From Phyllostachys edulis (Eukaryota > Streptophyta > Magnoliopsida > Poales > Poaceae): a DNA stretch of 64,000 bases. The stretch's first letter is position 1. Each line of letters opens with the position of its first letter. The position numbers were made by a program, and so were the translations under genes. Positions 1 through 12,089 of this stretch are shown here, in pieces. The stretch spans positions 66,054,877 through 66,118,876 of the forward strand of contig CM070548.1 in the NCBI GenBank assembly GCA_036346405.1. Direction: 5' to 3'. The notes under the pieces are model-generated. The model ran no database searches and was not told the DNA's origin. It worked only from the letters and a program-made list of their open reading frames with translations.

Positions 1-230
1 ACATGCACTGTCTTCTGTAATAGTCTAAGTCTTTTCTCTTGATTGTACAAAATAGACTCAATATCATACACACACAGGAGTAGGGTTGTTATTCTCCCCG
101 GAGAAGGCTCGAACCTATATAAAAATACCCGTGTCAATCTCTCTGCGTGATTCCATTCTAGGAGACCCCCCGAATCAAACAATCTTTACGTAAGATCGGT
201 TTTAAAACACCGACAAGATCAAAGGTAGTG
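1..230. other. Unassigned repeat-like flank
   Basis: No gene or clear element end is visible here. The stretch from about 85 to 215 resembles the leader or LTR-end sequence of plant retroelements, but I could not pair it with another copy in the window. The boundary with the LTR fragment to its right is approximate. Confidence 0.3.
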
Positions 231-2476
231 AATGGCATGTGGGACCAACTGGATAATTGAATATCAGAAATTAAATGAATTTTCGAAAAGGAACAAAGAG
301 GATGACAGGTGAGCCATTGGTCCATAGACCAAGTCCACGACTAGGGTTTAAGGTGCAAGATGAATCTGGTTCATGATAGATTAGGTTTAGGGCTAGGGTT
401 TGACTGGCGTTGACTAAGAAAGGGGCCCCGCAAGTCATAAACTAGGTTCACAATGAACCATGTCTATACTGCTCTGGCTTTAGGATTTGGTTAGGTGTAG
501 GCCACGCAAGTGATGACAGTGCATGCCACATGTGCACAAACGCTGAGGTGGCTAGGATGGGACAACGACGTGGCACCTGAGGTGGCACTAGCACAGCTAT
601 GCTGACATGGGGGGTCTAGATGTCATAGAAGAGGTTCATGGTGAACCAGATCTATACGGTTTCAATTTTGGTTTAGGTTAGGGTGTAGGCCGCGTGGCAG
701 ATGACCAGGAGCTGATTAGGATGCCACATGGGCAAAGAGGCCTAGATGGATGATGACTTGGCACCTAAGGTGCCTGCCATGGAGGACAAGGTGGAATGAC
801 GTTGTAGTGACTTGGGCATGAGTGGCATGCCAAGGTGGCAAGCTGACATGGCGTATGTGGCACAGTACCAACGTGGCTGCCATGTAGGCGAGAACGCTGA
901 CATGCTATTGGCACAAATGCACAAGCACGGTCCTGATTTGGATCCGGGACACCCGATCACTAGAGAGACCTACAAGAGAGAGAGAGAGAGGGGGGCAGGG
1001 CCCACATGGAAGGGACAGAGAGAGCGGCAGCCATGGCACTGGAGCACAGAGCACAAGCATGGTGGTGCTCGGTCATGCCGGCTCGCCGGAGCTACGGGTT
1101 GCGGCGGCGCAAGTGGGTGACCAAAATGGGACGAGGAGGCATAGGTGGCCTTGGTGACGTGGTCATGGCGGCAAGGGACGGCCACCATCGCCGGCGGTGA
1201 GCCATGGAGCGGCGGTGGCGTCGGCTCACTCATCGGCGATGAGTTACGGCGAGGCTCCGGGGAAGTGGAAGTGAGCATCGGGTAGAAGGCGGCTCGGGGA
1301 ACAAGACAGTGAGGTCCATGGACGGCGGCGATCACTGGCGGTGGAGGAATTGGCTGGCGAAGAGGTGGCGACCGGAGAAGAAGAAGCGACGAGATCTCGG
1401 GCTATGATGGATGAAACACAGAATTGAAAGCATAGGAGTGTAGATCGGAAGGTGTGGCGCATGGTGACACGGTTGGATCTTAGAGGGCTTACCCGAGGAG
1501 CGAGGGACGCGGCGGAGACATTTTTGGGTGCACGGGTGCGGCCGAACACAATGAAGACGAAGGTGGCGCCGGTGATAGAAGGCGAGGGAGCTCCGACTGG
1601 TGCGCGCAATCGGTGGAGGAGGCCGAGGCGGTTGCGGTGACGCAGACGCGGCGGCTCGGGGAACCTTGACGGTGGAGATCGGCGAGGCGGGTGCGGCACC
1701 GGGGTCGAAGAAGATGGATTCAGGGCGGCGGCGTCACTAGGGCGTGGCGGACGCGCTCGGAGGAGGTGCGGACCGAGGGTCGCCGGCGAGGCGACGCGTA
1801 CCGAGTCGAAGAAGATGGCCGGGGTGGCAAGCGGCGAGAGCTTTAGGCGGCGGATCCCTGTGTAGCGTGCACCGGTGGTTTTTATAGCGCCTGGGAGGCG
1901 GCTAGGGTTCGACACAAACGCCAAGACGGCGGCGGCGGCGCGTCTTGGCAGGTATGAAGGGCGGCGCGACACCGAAGCGGCCATGAAGCAAGGTGCGTCG
2001 ACGCCGAGCGTCTTGTAAGACCGAGGTGCAGTGTGAGTTGACCGTGGGGCCCGACCTTAGGGTTTCAATGGCGTGAGCGTGCAAGTTAGCAAGCGGCTGG
2101 GTCAAGGGCGGCAAAGAATGGGCCCGGAGGGTTTGGCGGGTTGGGTCGAATGAGAGAGGAGTGAGGAATGGGCCGAAGCCAATTCGGCCCACAAGGATGA
2201 AAGGGTTTAATTGAATTTCCAATTTAAGAGATAAATGGAAATTCAAAAGAGGTCAAATAAATAGCAAATAAAATCAAAACAATCCAAGAAAAAACACAAA
2301 AATTCCTTGGAGCGCAAGGAACCCAACTAAAACTACTCAAAAGATTAGTCAAATTAAATATTTTAAGTTTAGGAAATTCCCATTTAAGCTTCATTAATTC
2401 AAATAAAATTGGTGAAATTTTCCAGGGGCCTAAACTACTCAAAATATTTTTGAAAAGCCAAATTTTGGGACGTTAC
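231..2476 (-). repeat. Minus-oriented LTR fragment, Tekay-like
   Basis: The right end reads GGGACGTTACA, which on the minus strand is TGTAACGTCCC, the same start as the LTRs of element G and close to those of B, C and D (TGTAACATCCC, TGTAACAGCCC). The GC-rich middle, with a minus-strand TATA-like site near 1880, and the AT-rich flanks match the layout of the other large LTRs in this window. No partner LTR, primer site or internal region is attached, and the left border is not a clean TG end, so it is a truncated LTR. Long GC-rich open frames inside it (for example 1244-1984 on the minus strand) are low-complexity and not convincing genes. Confidence 0.5.
1877..1888 (-). promoter_or_regulatory. 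Candidate LTR core promoter (TATA)
   Basis: The minus strand reads GCTATAAAAACC. It lies about 590 bp inside the LTR fragment from its minus-strand start, a plausible U3/R position. Supported only by motif and context. Confidence 0.4.
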
Positions 2477-2507
2477 AGTAGATGCGTGAGAATATTTGGT
2501 AAAGCTT
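2477..2507. other. Short flank with left target duplication AGCTT of element A
   Basis: The five bases AGCTT at 2503-2507 are repeated at 48819-48823, just after the far end of element A. This 31-bp flank and the sequence from 48824 were therefore contiguous before A inserted. Confidence 0.8.
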
Positions 2508-3555
2508 TGATGAGGACATGACCCCTATGGATACAACCATATTTGTTATGCTTACTGTTCCAATTACAAGAGCTCGTACGCTTCACTTAAATTATCAGGT
2601 AAGCTCGTTTTTAGGAGTGCCTATATATTACATAAACTATATGACATTACCTAACAATATGTTGTTATTTTCAGGAATAAAAGACAGAGAGTGGTTGATT
2701 TGCAAGAGTTCAAACTGGACCTATTTTGGAATCCAATTCGGCCTCCGAAGATAGCATCGACTTCAAACATGCATAACTTTCACATACGGAGTCTGTTGGA
2801 GGTCCATGAGTACTTAATAGAAATACTATCTCATTATCTTTCCAACGGATCTAGCCCCACCTCCAAATTTCTTCTGTGCATGTCGAAATCGTCAAAACAA
2901 TCCGGCACTGGGATAGCCCAACAAGCCCGTAGTAAAAGGCCATAACTTTCGCAAACGGAGTCCGATTCAGGTGTTCTTGGGCTTGTTAGAAAGCTTATTC
3001 CGAAACCTTTATAATGGATCTAGCCTCACCTTCAAATTCATTTCGAGCACATTGGAATCGTCGAAACAAGACGATGGATCAAGAGATAGAGCTAGGTTTT
3101 ACTATTCATGGGGTACTGTTCACATGTGAATAGTACTGCCACCCCTCCCTCTTGTTCCTATACATAGTGGCCGCCGCCCTCTAGTTTTCTCGGGTTTTGT
3201 TGATTGAAGTTTAGCTTTGTTACTTTATACTTTGTCCTCTAGTTCGGCGAGATCAACAGCGACATTGTTCTTCAGAACCCCACTTATCAATACAATTTCA
3301 ATTTCTATTCGTAATTTCAGATTGCTTATCTATCTTATTGTTGCGTGCTTCTTCGGTGTATGCAGGAATTGATCTTCGCGATCATGTCATCCGGGTATTC
3401 ATGCACGGTTGATAATGACTTTTCGAGCAGTTTAGCAATTGCGTGGTTTCGAGCCTTGCGAGTTCGTAGCCAGGATCGTGAGAGTTGAGCGACTACTACC
3501 AAACTTACCTTCTCATCAAAAGATCAGGCCAGAACAAGACCATTGTGGTTCATCA
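2508..3555 (+). repeat. Element A 5' LTR
   Basis: Starts TGATGAGGACATGACC and ends GGTTCATCA, 1048 bp, with a clear partner copy at 15019-15431/48181-48818. A TATA-like CTATACATAG lies near 3158-3167. The first 250 bp can be read as the carboxyl end of a polyprotein (TRAR..HLNYQVSSFLG), as expected if the ORF of a CRM-like element extends into the 3' LTR. Two copies of a CATAACTTTC-containing unit lie near 2770 and 2942. Confidence 0.9.
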
Positions 3556-3557
3556 AG

Positions 3558-3569
3558 TGTTATCAGAGC
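3558..3569 (+). other. Primer binding site of element A
   Basis: TGTTATCAGAGC follows the 5' LTR after two bases and differs by one base from TGGTATCAGAGC, the site complementary to the 3' end of initiator tRNA-Met used by many plant gypsy elements. Confidence 0.75.
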
Positions 3570-5141
3570 TACAATTCATCGGTGAGAGTTTCTAGTATTC
3601 TAGTAGGAGATTTGTTTTTCATACCTAGAGTGCAAAAAATTGCCCAAACTTTTTTTGCATCTATCATCCATACTGAGCCCTTTGAGCCCTAGCAGTTTTT
3701 CTTTTCGGTTTTGCTTGTTGAATCATTGGTTGCATCGTCGTGTCTAATTGCTGACCTTTAGTTCTAGTTATTGTCTAGTTGGTCGTTGTCTAGATTGCTT
3801 CTAATGTTTTTCCTTCGCGTTACTTGATCGTTCTTTTAGGGTTCTTAGTTTTTGCATCTAAAACAGAAAATTTGTGGGTTAGAACTCCTCTAATCCGCAC
3901 CAAAAAACAGAAATTTCGTGCTGTTGTTAATTCGAAAGAAAAACCCAAGAGGATTGCTGTGATCTTTTAGGAGAGTTGATGTTATTTGCAACTTGCGACA
4001 AACCCTAGGGCTAGCCTGATAGTAGAAGAAGAAAGAGGTAACCACAAGAAAAAAAGCCGCGGTAGAGAAAAAAAGAACAAAAGGAAAGAAAACAAAAGCG
4101 CATCAAACTTTTTCCAACACCAGTGAAAATTGGTGGAGCCCTTCTAAATATAGCCACAAGCTTCCATAAAATTTTTTACCAAGTTTGGCCCATGGAATCA
4201 AAAGATATAGCAGTTTCAAGATTGAACCCGAGTCGGTTTCGAGTCCGAGTAGGATTCCGTTTCCGAGACACCTTTAGTACAACGAGCATAACTTTTGCAT
4301 ATAGTGTCCGTTTTGGGCGTTCTTATGCTCGTTGGAAAGCTAACGATGAGGCTCATCCTTTCCACCTAGGCAACTAGTCGCCCTCTAGGGTCCCCAAAAT
4401 CGGCCATCTTCGGCTCCGAATTCGCATCGCAAGTTTTCGGTTTCTGTTTTTGCCAATTCTTTAAATCTTCCCTTCGGAATTTAGGGTTCGCCTCAACTGA
4501 AAAGTTGTAGATGTTGTCGAAAACTTTCAAACGAGTATATATAAGCCATATAAAACTTTGCTCTGTCATCTCTTGAGACTAACTGTTGTTTCTGCTTAAA
4601 CTAGAGGGTTGTTTACGCTGCACGTTATTCCGTTTTTGTGCTCTACATCACGTGAACAATCTTGTGCCCCTAAAAAGAAGTTTGAGTAGTTGGTTAGCAT
4701 CTCTCCTAGAACTTGTTGTGAGGTTTCCCATTGCTTACATCAAGTTACATTTATCTTTGCGTGTGCGTACTTACACATCTCTTAGTTGGGCTTTGATTAG
4801 CTAGCTTTGATTAGGCTAAGATCAACAACATTGACTAGTACTTTAAACAATTTTTCAACTTGCATTAACTGATTTGATTATTGCTAATCCTTGCTACCAT
4901 ATTGAAGCCTTCCGAGCTCCACTTCCTACTAACTCAATAGGTACTGTTCCTCGCAATCGTTGGGCTAATCGCAAGTGAGAGTATCACGAACCAGCCACCG
5001 GTTGTACCACTTCCTTGCTGCATTGGTACGAGCTTGTAAGAACTTGTTATAAGCTTCAGTGTGAGTGACTGTTGGAATGTCAGAACCTAGTAGTTGATAG
5101 GGACATATACACTGTGATTTGTTCTTTATTTTTTACTAACT
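3570..5141 (+). other. Untranslated leader of element A
   Basis: No convincing gene. It contains an A-rich stretch near 4041-4090 and, around 4281-4345, another copy of the CATAACTTTTGCA unit seen in the LTR. It ends at the gag start codon. Several short open frames here have no recognisable domain. Confidence 0.5.
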
Positions 5142-5966
5142 ATGGCAGGTTCATGGGATGATTATGAGATCGATCCACGTCTTCTTCGAGCCATTGAACG
5201 GGAGCGCAAGAAAGTCCGCGGGAAAGATGCAAGCTTGAGCCAAGTTTCTCCGCCACAGAAGGTATATGATTGTGATAGTACGTCCAGTAAAACTAATATC
5301 ACTTTGCCATCCTTTGCTAGTAAATTTGATCCTGATGCCTATGTTGACTGGGAGATAGCTTTAGACAAAGAAATTGAATATTATGAATGGTCTAATAGGC
5401 AAAAGATTAGAGCTACCACTAGTGTTTTTGTTGAGGACGCAATACTTTGGTGGAAGTATTTACGTAGACATGGAAGAGTGCCTCAAACTTGGCATGCGTT
5501 AAAGAAACTTTTGAGAGATGAATTTGTTTCTAAATATCATGCTGATTATTTGTTAGCTAGATTACAACGTTTCAAACAAGGTCGTAGAACTGTAAGGGAA
5601 TACTATCATGAATTGAAAACTCATTTGTTGCGTTGTGGCTTAGAGGAACATGCTGAAGCTACAGATAATAGATTCTTAAGTGGGCTTAATCAACCAATTT
5701 AGGACCTTCTTGTTCACAAAGAATATGGTTCTCTCCCTCATTTGTTTATACTTGCCTGTAAGGTTGAAAGTCAAATTGAGAAGAAATTGAGAATGTTTGA
5801 CGATAGGAAACATGAGAACAAACCTGTGTCTGTGTCTTTTTCTATGACTAACAACTTGCAAGAAGTTGAGAACTATATCGAAGAGGAGAATGAGCTAATT
5901 GAGCCACCGACTCCATTGGTTGAGAAGGATGTGTTGATGACAAGATTTGGCATCTATAATGGTCTT
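5142..5966 (+). pseudogene. gag: CRM-type gag, broken
   Basis: Starts at an ATG in the element's leader. The protein has a Retrotrans_gag-type capsid region: a PSFASKFDPDAYVDWE segment, then WWKYLRRHGR, then the REYYHEL helix region and a GLNQPI segment. This order matches gag of CRM-clade chromoviruses, the structural protein that packages element RNA into virus-like particles. A TAG at 5700-5702 stops the frame after 186 residues, where a glutamine codon is likely; the reading frame then continues in register to about 5966, where the sequence changes into the start of element A2. No zinc knuckle is reached, so the carboxyl end is missing. Recognition of gag is firm; the exact clade is inference. 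Confidence 0.75.
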
Positions 5967-5977
5967 TGTAGAACAGG

Positions 5978-6240
5978 AGGTCCTGGCCTCGAAAAAAACT
6001 CTTAAAGAGGTCCTAGACGGTTTCTTCAAAGATCTCCTGGGAGGTCCTGGCTTCAAAAGACCTGACCTCCTGGGAGGTCCTGGCTTCCAAGACCTCCTAA
6101 GAGGTCCTAGAAGACCTCTTCAAAGACCTCCTGGGAGGTCCTAGCTTCAAAAGATCTCCTGGAGGTCCAGACTTCAAAGACCTACTAAGAGGTACTAGAA
6201 GACCACTTCAAAGACCTCCTGGGAGGTCCTGGCTTCAGAA
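5978..6240. repeat. GACCTCC/GGAGGTC palindrome cluster
   Basis: Tandem imperfect units built around the inverted repeat GACCTCCTGGGAGGTCC, separated by short linkers such as TGGCTTCAAAA. Each unit can fold into a short hairpin. The same palindrome occurs near the 3' end of both LTRs of element G. Confidence 0.75.
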
Positions 6241-6359
6241 CGATACTACTAGAGGCTAACTAGCAGAACTACCGTTTAAAGTGGTATGACCGTGCATCTC
6301 TTGGCGGTGGTACCGTGTGCTGTTTGGACCATCCGAGCATGAAGGTTCCTTTTGGACGT

Positions 6360-7210
6360 CAACTTCCTCAAGAATGGCCACATGGCTTAATCAGAGTCGC
6401 TCAGGACCTCCTCCTGAATGCATCAGAGCCGCTCGAGACCTCTTTGGAGGTGCTCGTGCAGTCTCCTCAGGAGTAGCCACGTGGCCTCATCATGGCCACT
6501 CAGGACCTCCTTTAGGGCGCATCAGGGCCGTTCAGGACCTCCTCAGAGGCGCTCACACGGCCTCATCAAGATGTCTTCAGGAGCGGCCACGTGGTTCCAT
6601 CAGGGCTGCTCAGGATGTCCTCCAGGGTGTATCAGGGCCGTTCAGGGTCTCCTTAGGAGCGCTCACATGGCCTCATCAAGAACTTCTTAGGAGCGGCCAC
6701 GTGGCTTCATCATGGTCGCTCAGGACCTCCTTGGAGCACCTACGTGGCTTAATGAAAGCCGTCCATGATCTCCTTGGAGCACTTACGCGGCTTAATCAGA
6801 GCCGCTCAGGATCTCTTTGAAGTGTCCACATGGTGTCATCAGAGCGGTTCAGGACCTCCTTGGGACACTTATACGGCCTCATCAGGAGTGTCCAGAACCT
6901 CCTCAGGAGAGTCCATGTGGCTTCATCGTGACCTTCTAGGACCTCCTTAGGAGCTGATGTGGTTTAATCAGAGCCGTCCAGGATCTCCTCAGGAGTGCCA
7001 CATGGCCTCATCAGGGCTGTTTAGGACCTCCTCGGGAGCGCTCACGCGGCTTCGTCAAGACTTCTTCAAAAGAGCTACGTGGCTTAATCACGGCTGATTA
7101 GGACCCCCTCTGGAACATTATGTGGCTTAATCACGGCCGTTCAGGACCTCCTCGGAGTGCTACGTGGTTTAATTGCGGCCGTTCAGGATCTCCTCTAGAG
7201 TACTATGTGG
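6360..7210. repeat. Degenerate tandem array, units of about 40-45 bp
   Basis: Repeated order of CATCAGGGCCG, then TCAGGACCTCCT, then GGAGCG, then CACGTGGCTTCATCA, many times over with substitutions and small indels. Open frames through it are by-products of the period and are not annotated as genes. Confidence 0.7.
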
Positions 7211-7470
7211 CTTCATCAAGACCATTCAAGACCTCATGTGAGGACCTACTCAGGACCTCCCGCATGGACCTCCTGTGAGGACTTCGTCAGGACCTCCCGC
7301 GTGGACCTCCTGTGAGGACTTCCTCAGGACCTCCCGTGTGGACCTCCCACGAGGACCTCCTCAAGGCCTCCCGCGTGGACCTCCCGCGCGGATCTTCCAT
7401 GAGGATCTCCTCAGGACCTTCTGCAAGGAACTTTTTCAAGACTTTCCATGAAGACCTCCCGCCAGAGCCT
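7210..7470. repeat. Short tandem array of GACCTCCCGCGTG-type units
   Basis: Repeats of about 20-23 bp alternating CAGGACCTCCCGCGTG and GACCTCCTGTGAGGAC. It adjoins the preceding array and belongs to the same LTR. Confidence 0.65.
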
Positions 7471-7850
7471 CCAGGACGTGATGGAATAGGAAAGATTTGC
7501 TAGTTATAGAAAATATAACTGAGTCATATCTATGTAATCTTGTTCGGTTAAGAGTCCTGAGCTCCCACGGCTAAGACCTGCCACCCTTTAAGTAGGAGAG
7601 GGCCATGGCCGATTGAAAGAATCAACCAATCAATCGATACAAATCGCATCTACTTTTTATCGTAGCTTCCTGTAGTCCTGTTCTTTTCCAACCTCTCCTT
7701 GCTTGCTGCACGGCTGGGTCTCAAGATCAGGCCAGAGCAAATCACCACTATGCTATACCACGACTAGCTTCGCCTAAGTGCTGCACGTTGGTGCCAGGAT
7801 CCAAAGCATCCAATTGCTGCTGTGATCCTTGTGTTGTGCGCAACACATTT

Positions 7851-7868
7851 TGGCGACTCCGCTGGGGA
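7851..7868 (+). other. Primer binding site of element A2, non-Met type
   Basis: TGGCGACTCCGCTGGGGA lies three bases after the LTR end. Similar TGGCGACTC sites occur in Tat/Ogre elements, where tRNA-Arg has been reported as primer. It differs clearly from the Met-type sites of A, B, D and G. The exact tRNA is not checked. Confidence 0.6.
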
Positions 7869-7887
7869 ATCGATCTATTCTCTGGCC

Positions 7888-9788
7888 ATGGTGAAAGATG
7901 GTTCTACGATCGATTCTAAGAACATCATTACTCCTACACTTGAAGATCTACCCGAGGACTACCGCTAGGAGTACGAGAAGCGTAAATTGGAATTCAACAA
8001 GCTGATGTTGTCGTGCTTCCAGAAGACAAGGCAAGGTGTCATTAAGAAAGAGGGTGAACTGCCATCTATTTACAAAGCCTGAGGTAACTCCCACTGTGAG
8101 TAATTCATCCCTTACCGAAGAGCAAGTTGCCTTGATGATTGATCAGCAATAGGTGCTTTTGTATCTAATACTTTGGATAGATTGCTATCTAATCGTCTTA
8201 AGGCTATGGGTCTTGAAGTGCGAAGTGAAAAAGATTTGAAACGACCCGTATTGCCTCATGATAATGCCTGTAATGTTAACAATGATAGTAGCGTTCAGCA
8301 TAATTCCTTGCTTGTCAGCACATCGGCAGCAAATATACCATCTAGAGTCATCCCGTAGGGTGTGCCGATGCAACATATGCATAGCCGAACTAATGGGTTA
8401 AGTTCGGTTGATCACAGTGCATCATCACATGCTATTCCAAATACTGCTATACCCGAATCTGTGGCCCTTGTGCCTTTATCATATGCAGATGCTAGTATGG
8501 CCAGTTCGGGTGCACATAATGTTGGCGATTATACTAGTATGGGAGGAAATTCAGCGAATTTACAAACGCCTCTATACCCTACTATAGCATATAGTACGCC
8601 TCCCATACATCCTCAAGGTTCGGGCATTGCATATGGTCCATTGCCAGCAAGTCAGTTTAACAGTGTATCACATGCACAACCGAACCAAGTTACACAGTAT
8701 GCTTATGACGCACCACAACCTAATGCTTTTAGGTCACAACAACCGGTCAATGAGATAGCTAATCGGCCTACGGGTGAGACACATGGTGGGCCTGAAAATA
8801 TTAGGGAACAGGTAGCTAGTATGCTTAGGGAGACATTCGGGGTAGATCCTAAAGGAAGATCACGCGCATATCAAAAGCCATACCCCGATATTTATGATAC
8901 TGTGCAATATCCTAGGGGATTTAGAGTGCCTGAATTTACTAAGTTTACTAGGGATGACAACAAATCCACATTAGAACACATAGGTCAGTTTATTGTGCAA
9001 TGTGGTGAAGCTAGTGCTAGCGATGCTTTAATGTTAAGATTATTTCCTTTGTCTTTATCTGGCACTACATTCAATTGGTTCATTTCACTTGCACCTAACT
9101 CTATTCATACTAGGTCCCAGTTAGAACAAAAATTCCATGAATATTTTTATATTGGTGACACTGAGTTGAGGTTGTCACACTTAACATCGGTTAGACAGAA
9201 ATACAATGAACCTGTTGTTGATTACATCAGGAGGTTTAGAGAGATGAGAAACCGATGTTTTAAACTGATAATTTCAGATAGGGACTTAGCTGATCTAGCC
9301 TATTCTGGTTTGCTTTCTCACTTGAAAGAAAAGCTAGAAGGTCATGATTTCCTAGATGTTAATCAAGTGTTACAAAAAGCTCTGGCACAAGAGAGCCGAG
9401 CTAAAGAATCTAGAAACTTTCAAAGGTTGAATGATAAAGTAAAAATCGATCGTCCTAGTGTTCACATGCTTGGGTATGAATCTAAAAATTCGGACAATGA
9501 CGATGTTGACGTGTGTGTGTGGCCGAATGGGAGTGGTCTTCAAAGTCTAAAGCATTTGTTTGCTCAGCTCTAAGGCCGGTTCCACAAAAGAATCGGCAAG
9601 AGGAGATTAAATACACTTTTGATGTTGCTAAATGCGATAGAATCTTTGATTGTTTGCTACAAGAAAAACAAATTAGATTGCCTGACAATCATGTTATACC
9701 AGCACCTGAAGAATTAAGAAGGCGTGCATACTGTAAATGGCATAACTCCTACTCTCATGCCACTAATGATTGCAATGTTTTTCGTTGA
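7888..9788 (+). pseudogene. gag: Tat-lineage gag, broken
   Basis: Begins at an ATG 20 bp after the primer site. Stops at 7966 (TAG) and 8356 (TAG), plus at least two frame changes between about 8060 and 8155, break the amino-terminal part. The best-preserved piece is 8362-9573 (403 codons). It has a proline/glutamine-rich region, then the capsid core around 8880-9420 (YPRGFRVPEFTKF, then LRLFPLSLSGTTFNWF, then YIRRFREMRNRCF). After a frameshift near 9520 comes a cysteine/histidine segment, YCKWHNSYSHATNDCNVF, the nucleic-acid-binding motif typical of Tat gag. A TGA at 9786 ends that frame. Family assignment is from motif order; the copy cannot make a full gag. Confidence 0.75.
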
Positions 9789-11222
9789 CAGGTTCAATCG
9801 GCCATTAATGAAGGACGATTGAAATTTGCTAAAAGTCCAAAAATGCAGCTAGACCACAATCCTTTTCCGGTCAATGTCATTGATTTTAAGAATAAGAAGG
9901 TGCTTGTTCGGCCATCTCAGGCCGAGTCTACAAAGGGAAAGAATGTGATGGTGATAGATGAGAGGGACACAAAAACATCAAGTACTGGAGCTATACAGAG
10001 TGTTAAGCAAAAGATGATCAAACCTAAAAGCCCAGAGGTTGAACATTGGAAGGTTAATAAAGGTAAGGACAAGAGCACCAAAAAAGTTGAAAAGCTAAAG
10101 CCCACGTTTGCCCAGCTTCTGGCTAAATATGAAGATGGTAAGGCCGGCCACAAGGCAGCTAATCGGTCAAATAGTTTCAAGCGGCTAAGATCACCTGCAA
10201 AGCAAAAGTTTGAGGGTCGAGGTCGTCATCGAGAGGACTTCCATGCAGCAGTGCCATGTCCTCCTTTTGGGCCACCAATGCCCATCCCGTGGGGTCCTCC
10301 TCCTGTTGGTTTCCTCCTTGTCCACTGTGGGGCTGGTATGGACCATGGATGCCACCTCCCATGTCTTGTGGTCCATTTCATCCGGGGTGGACAGCACCAA
10401 GAAGGCCCGTGTTTGATAGATTGTCACATCCTGGTAATAACCGTTTTGATCAAAGGAATCGGTCTTACAATGGGAGAAAAAATAAAGTGCTGAAAAAGGT
10501 GTATCGTGTCAAGAATAATGGCGGTTTGGGTGAGAGGTCAGATTTGAATGCAAAGGCGGGAAAGCCAATTATAGAAAAGCAAGAACAGTCGGTCATTGTT
10601 GTTTCAAGTGCTAACAGTGGGAAGTATACGACAACAAAGACCCATGGTCCGGATCTGACGGCGCATCTCGATGGCCGTGAAAAGACTACCATGACTCTGA
10701 TACCCAGTGGACATCGGTTCAACTCTGATGGCAGTACCGCATACAACCGAGCCAACCGCATCATGTGCTGATTTTGAAGCATCAAAAACAGTGGAGAAAG
10801 GTAAGGAAAAAATGTCTTTGCTACCTGGGACAAAGCCACAGCCTCGTTGGTGTCCTCTCGGCCTTTCTCATTCCCAAAAGAGAAGGTTGCAGCGGCTGCA
10901 TATGCAAGAACTTAGAGAGGCTAAGGAAGAGAAAATGAGAGATGAAATATTTAATGAAATAAAGCCTATGGTACCTGTCCGAAAAGAATGGAGGGTGAAG
11001 CCAGTTGAGACACCAGTTCAGCTACATGATGATGATGAGGATGATCTGTTGGATTATGAGGGGTCTCCAATGATTAAAGATGACACTCCACCTTGTCAAA
11101 ATATGGATATCAATATAGTGTTTACATTGCCTTCAGAGTTTTGGATTGCTAGTGAGAGTGTTTCACAGCTATGTCTTGGCCCTAAAGAAGCCATTTTTGA
11201 GAAACCTGAGGAATCGAGCTGA
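9789..11222 (+). pseudogene. Gag-to-protease linker region of A2, broken
   Basis: Three open stretches (9819-10493, 10256-10771, 10707-11222) in changing frames continue the polyprotein after the Cys/His motif. They are lysine-rich, then glycine/proline-rich, then acidic (DDDEDDLLDYEG near 11025-11070). Such poorly conserved spacers lie between gag and protease in Tat elements. No enzyme domain is recognised in it. The frame changes near 10470 and 10740 are probably decay. Confidence 0.55.
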
Positions 11223-11225
11223 CAT

Positions 11226-12089
11226 TTGAAACCATTATATGTTAGGGGACATATCAATGGTAGGCCGATTTCTAGGATGTTGGTTGATGGTGGGGCTGCT
11301 GTAAACTTGATGCCCTATTCAGTTTTCAAGAAATTGGAGCGAGAGGACAGCGAGCTTATAAAGACTAATTTGATGCTTAATGGTTTCACGGGCAAGTCTA
11401 CGGAGGCCAAGGGTGTCATATCCATGGAACTTACTGTTGGGAGCAAGACTCTACCTACGGCTTTCTTTGTCGTTGACGTGCAAGATAATTATAGCATCTT
11501 ATTGGTTCGTGACTAGATACATGCAAATCGCTGCATACCTTCTACACTGCATCAAACTTTGATACAATGGATTGATGATGATGTAGAAGTGATTCAAGCG
11601 GACACATCGGCTTATGTTGCTTTGGCCGATGCTTTGGCTGATTGGCAGCATGGTAATGTTCAATGTTTGACGGGTCTAGACCTTTCTAGTTATGATTATC
11701 TTAGTGTTACTAAAGATAGTTTTGTACTGTGGTATGCATGTACAAATGGTCTCAGAGTTCGGCTTAACAATATGATGTTATAAATGAATAAAGAAAGTAG
11801 TTTACAATGGTTGCAACAGCGTACAGAGCAATATCGATCAAACAAGAACGATATTTGTGAGGCTATTGATGATTTTGATGAAGCAGAAAAGTTAGGACAA
11901 GGTTTCTCGTCGGCCGACCCACTAGAGGAGGTTGATATAGGCAATGGGACTACTCCTAGGCCGACATTTATAAACAAAAATATGTCTACTGAATATAAGA
12001 GCAAAGTGATAAAGTTGCTTAAAGAGTATGGTGATTGCTTTGCTTGGGAGTATCATGAGATCTTAGGGACTCGGCCGAGAGCTAGTTGA
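11226..12089 (+). pseudogene. pol: A2 aspartic protease and following spacer, broken
   Basis: The segment 11226-11516 encodes a retropepsin-like domain: the active-site loop is LVDGGAAVNLMP, the DGGA form common in the Tat lineage, and ILLVRD lies near its end. This protease would cut the gag-pol precursor. A TAG at 11514, likely from a tryptophan codon, interrupts it. The spacer continues in 11559-11783 (ending at TAA) and 11784-12089, whose FINKNMS and CFAWEYHE segments are typical just upstream of reverse transcriptase in this lineage. Confidence 0.7.

Larger units (their letters stand above)
5967..7847 (+). repeat. Element A2 5' LTR (single copy)
   Basis: About 1.9 kb between a TG at 5967 and ...ACACA at 7847, directly upstream of the primer site. 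The first 270 bp and the middle are repeat arrays. A weak TATA-like CCTTTAAGTAG lies near 7582. There is no second copy to confirm the borders, so the left edge is provisional. Confidence 0.55.

Noticed and set aside
1244..1984. 246-codon minus-strand ORF as a host gene
   Set aside because: Low-complexity Arg/Pro/Ser/Ala composition in GC-rich LTR sequence, no domain, and it spans the candidate TATA box.
6317..6820. 167-codon ORF in the A2 LTR
   Set aside because: Repeating peptide produced by the 40-45-bp tandem array; overlapping frames are equally open.
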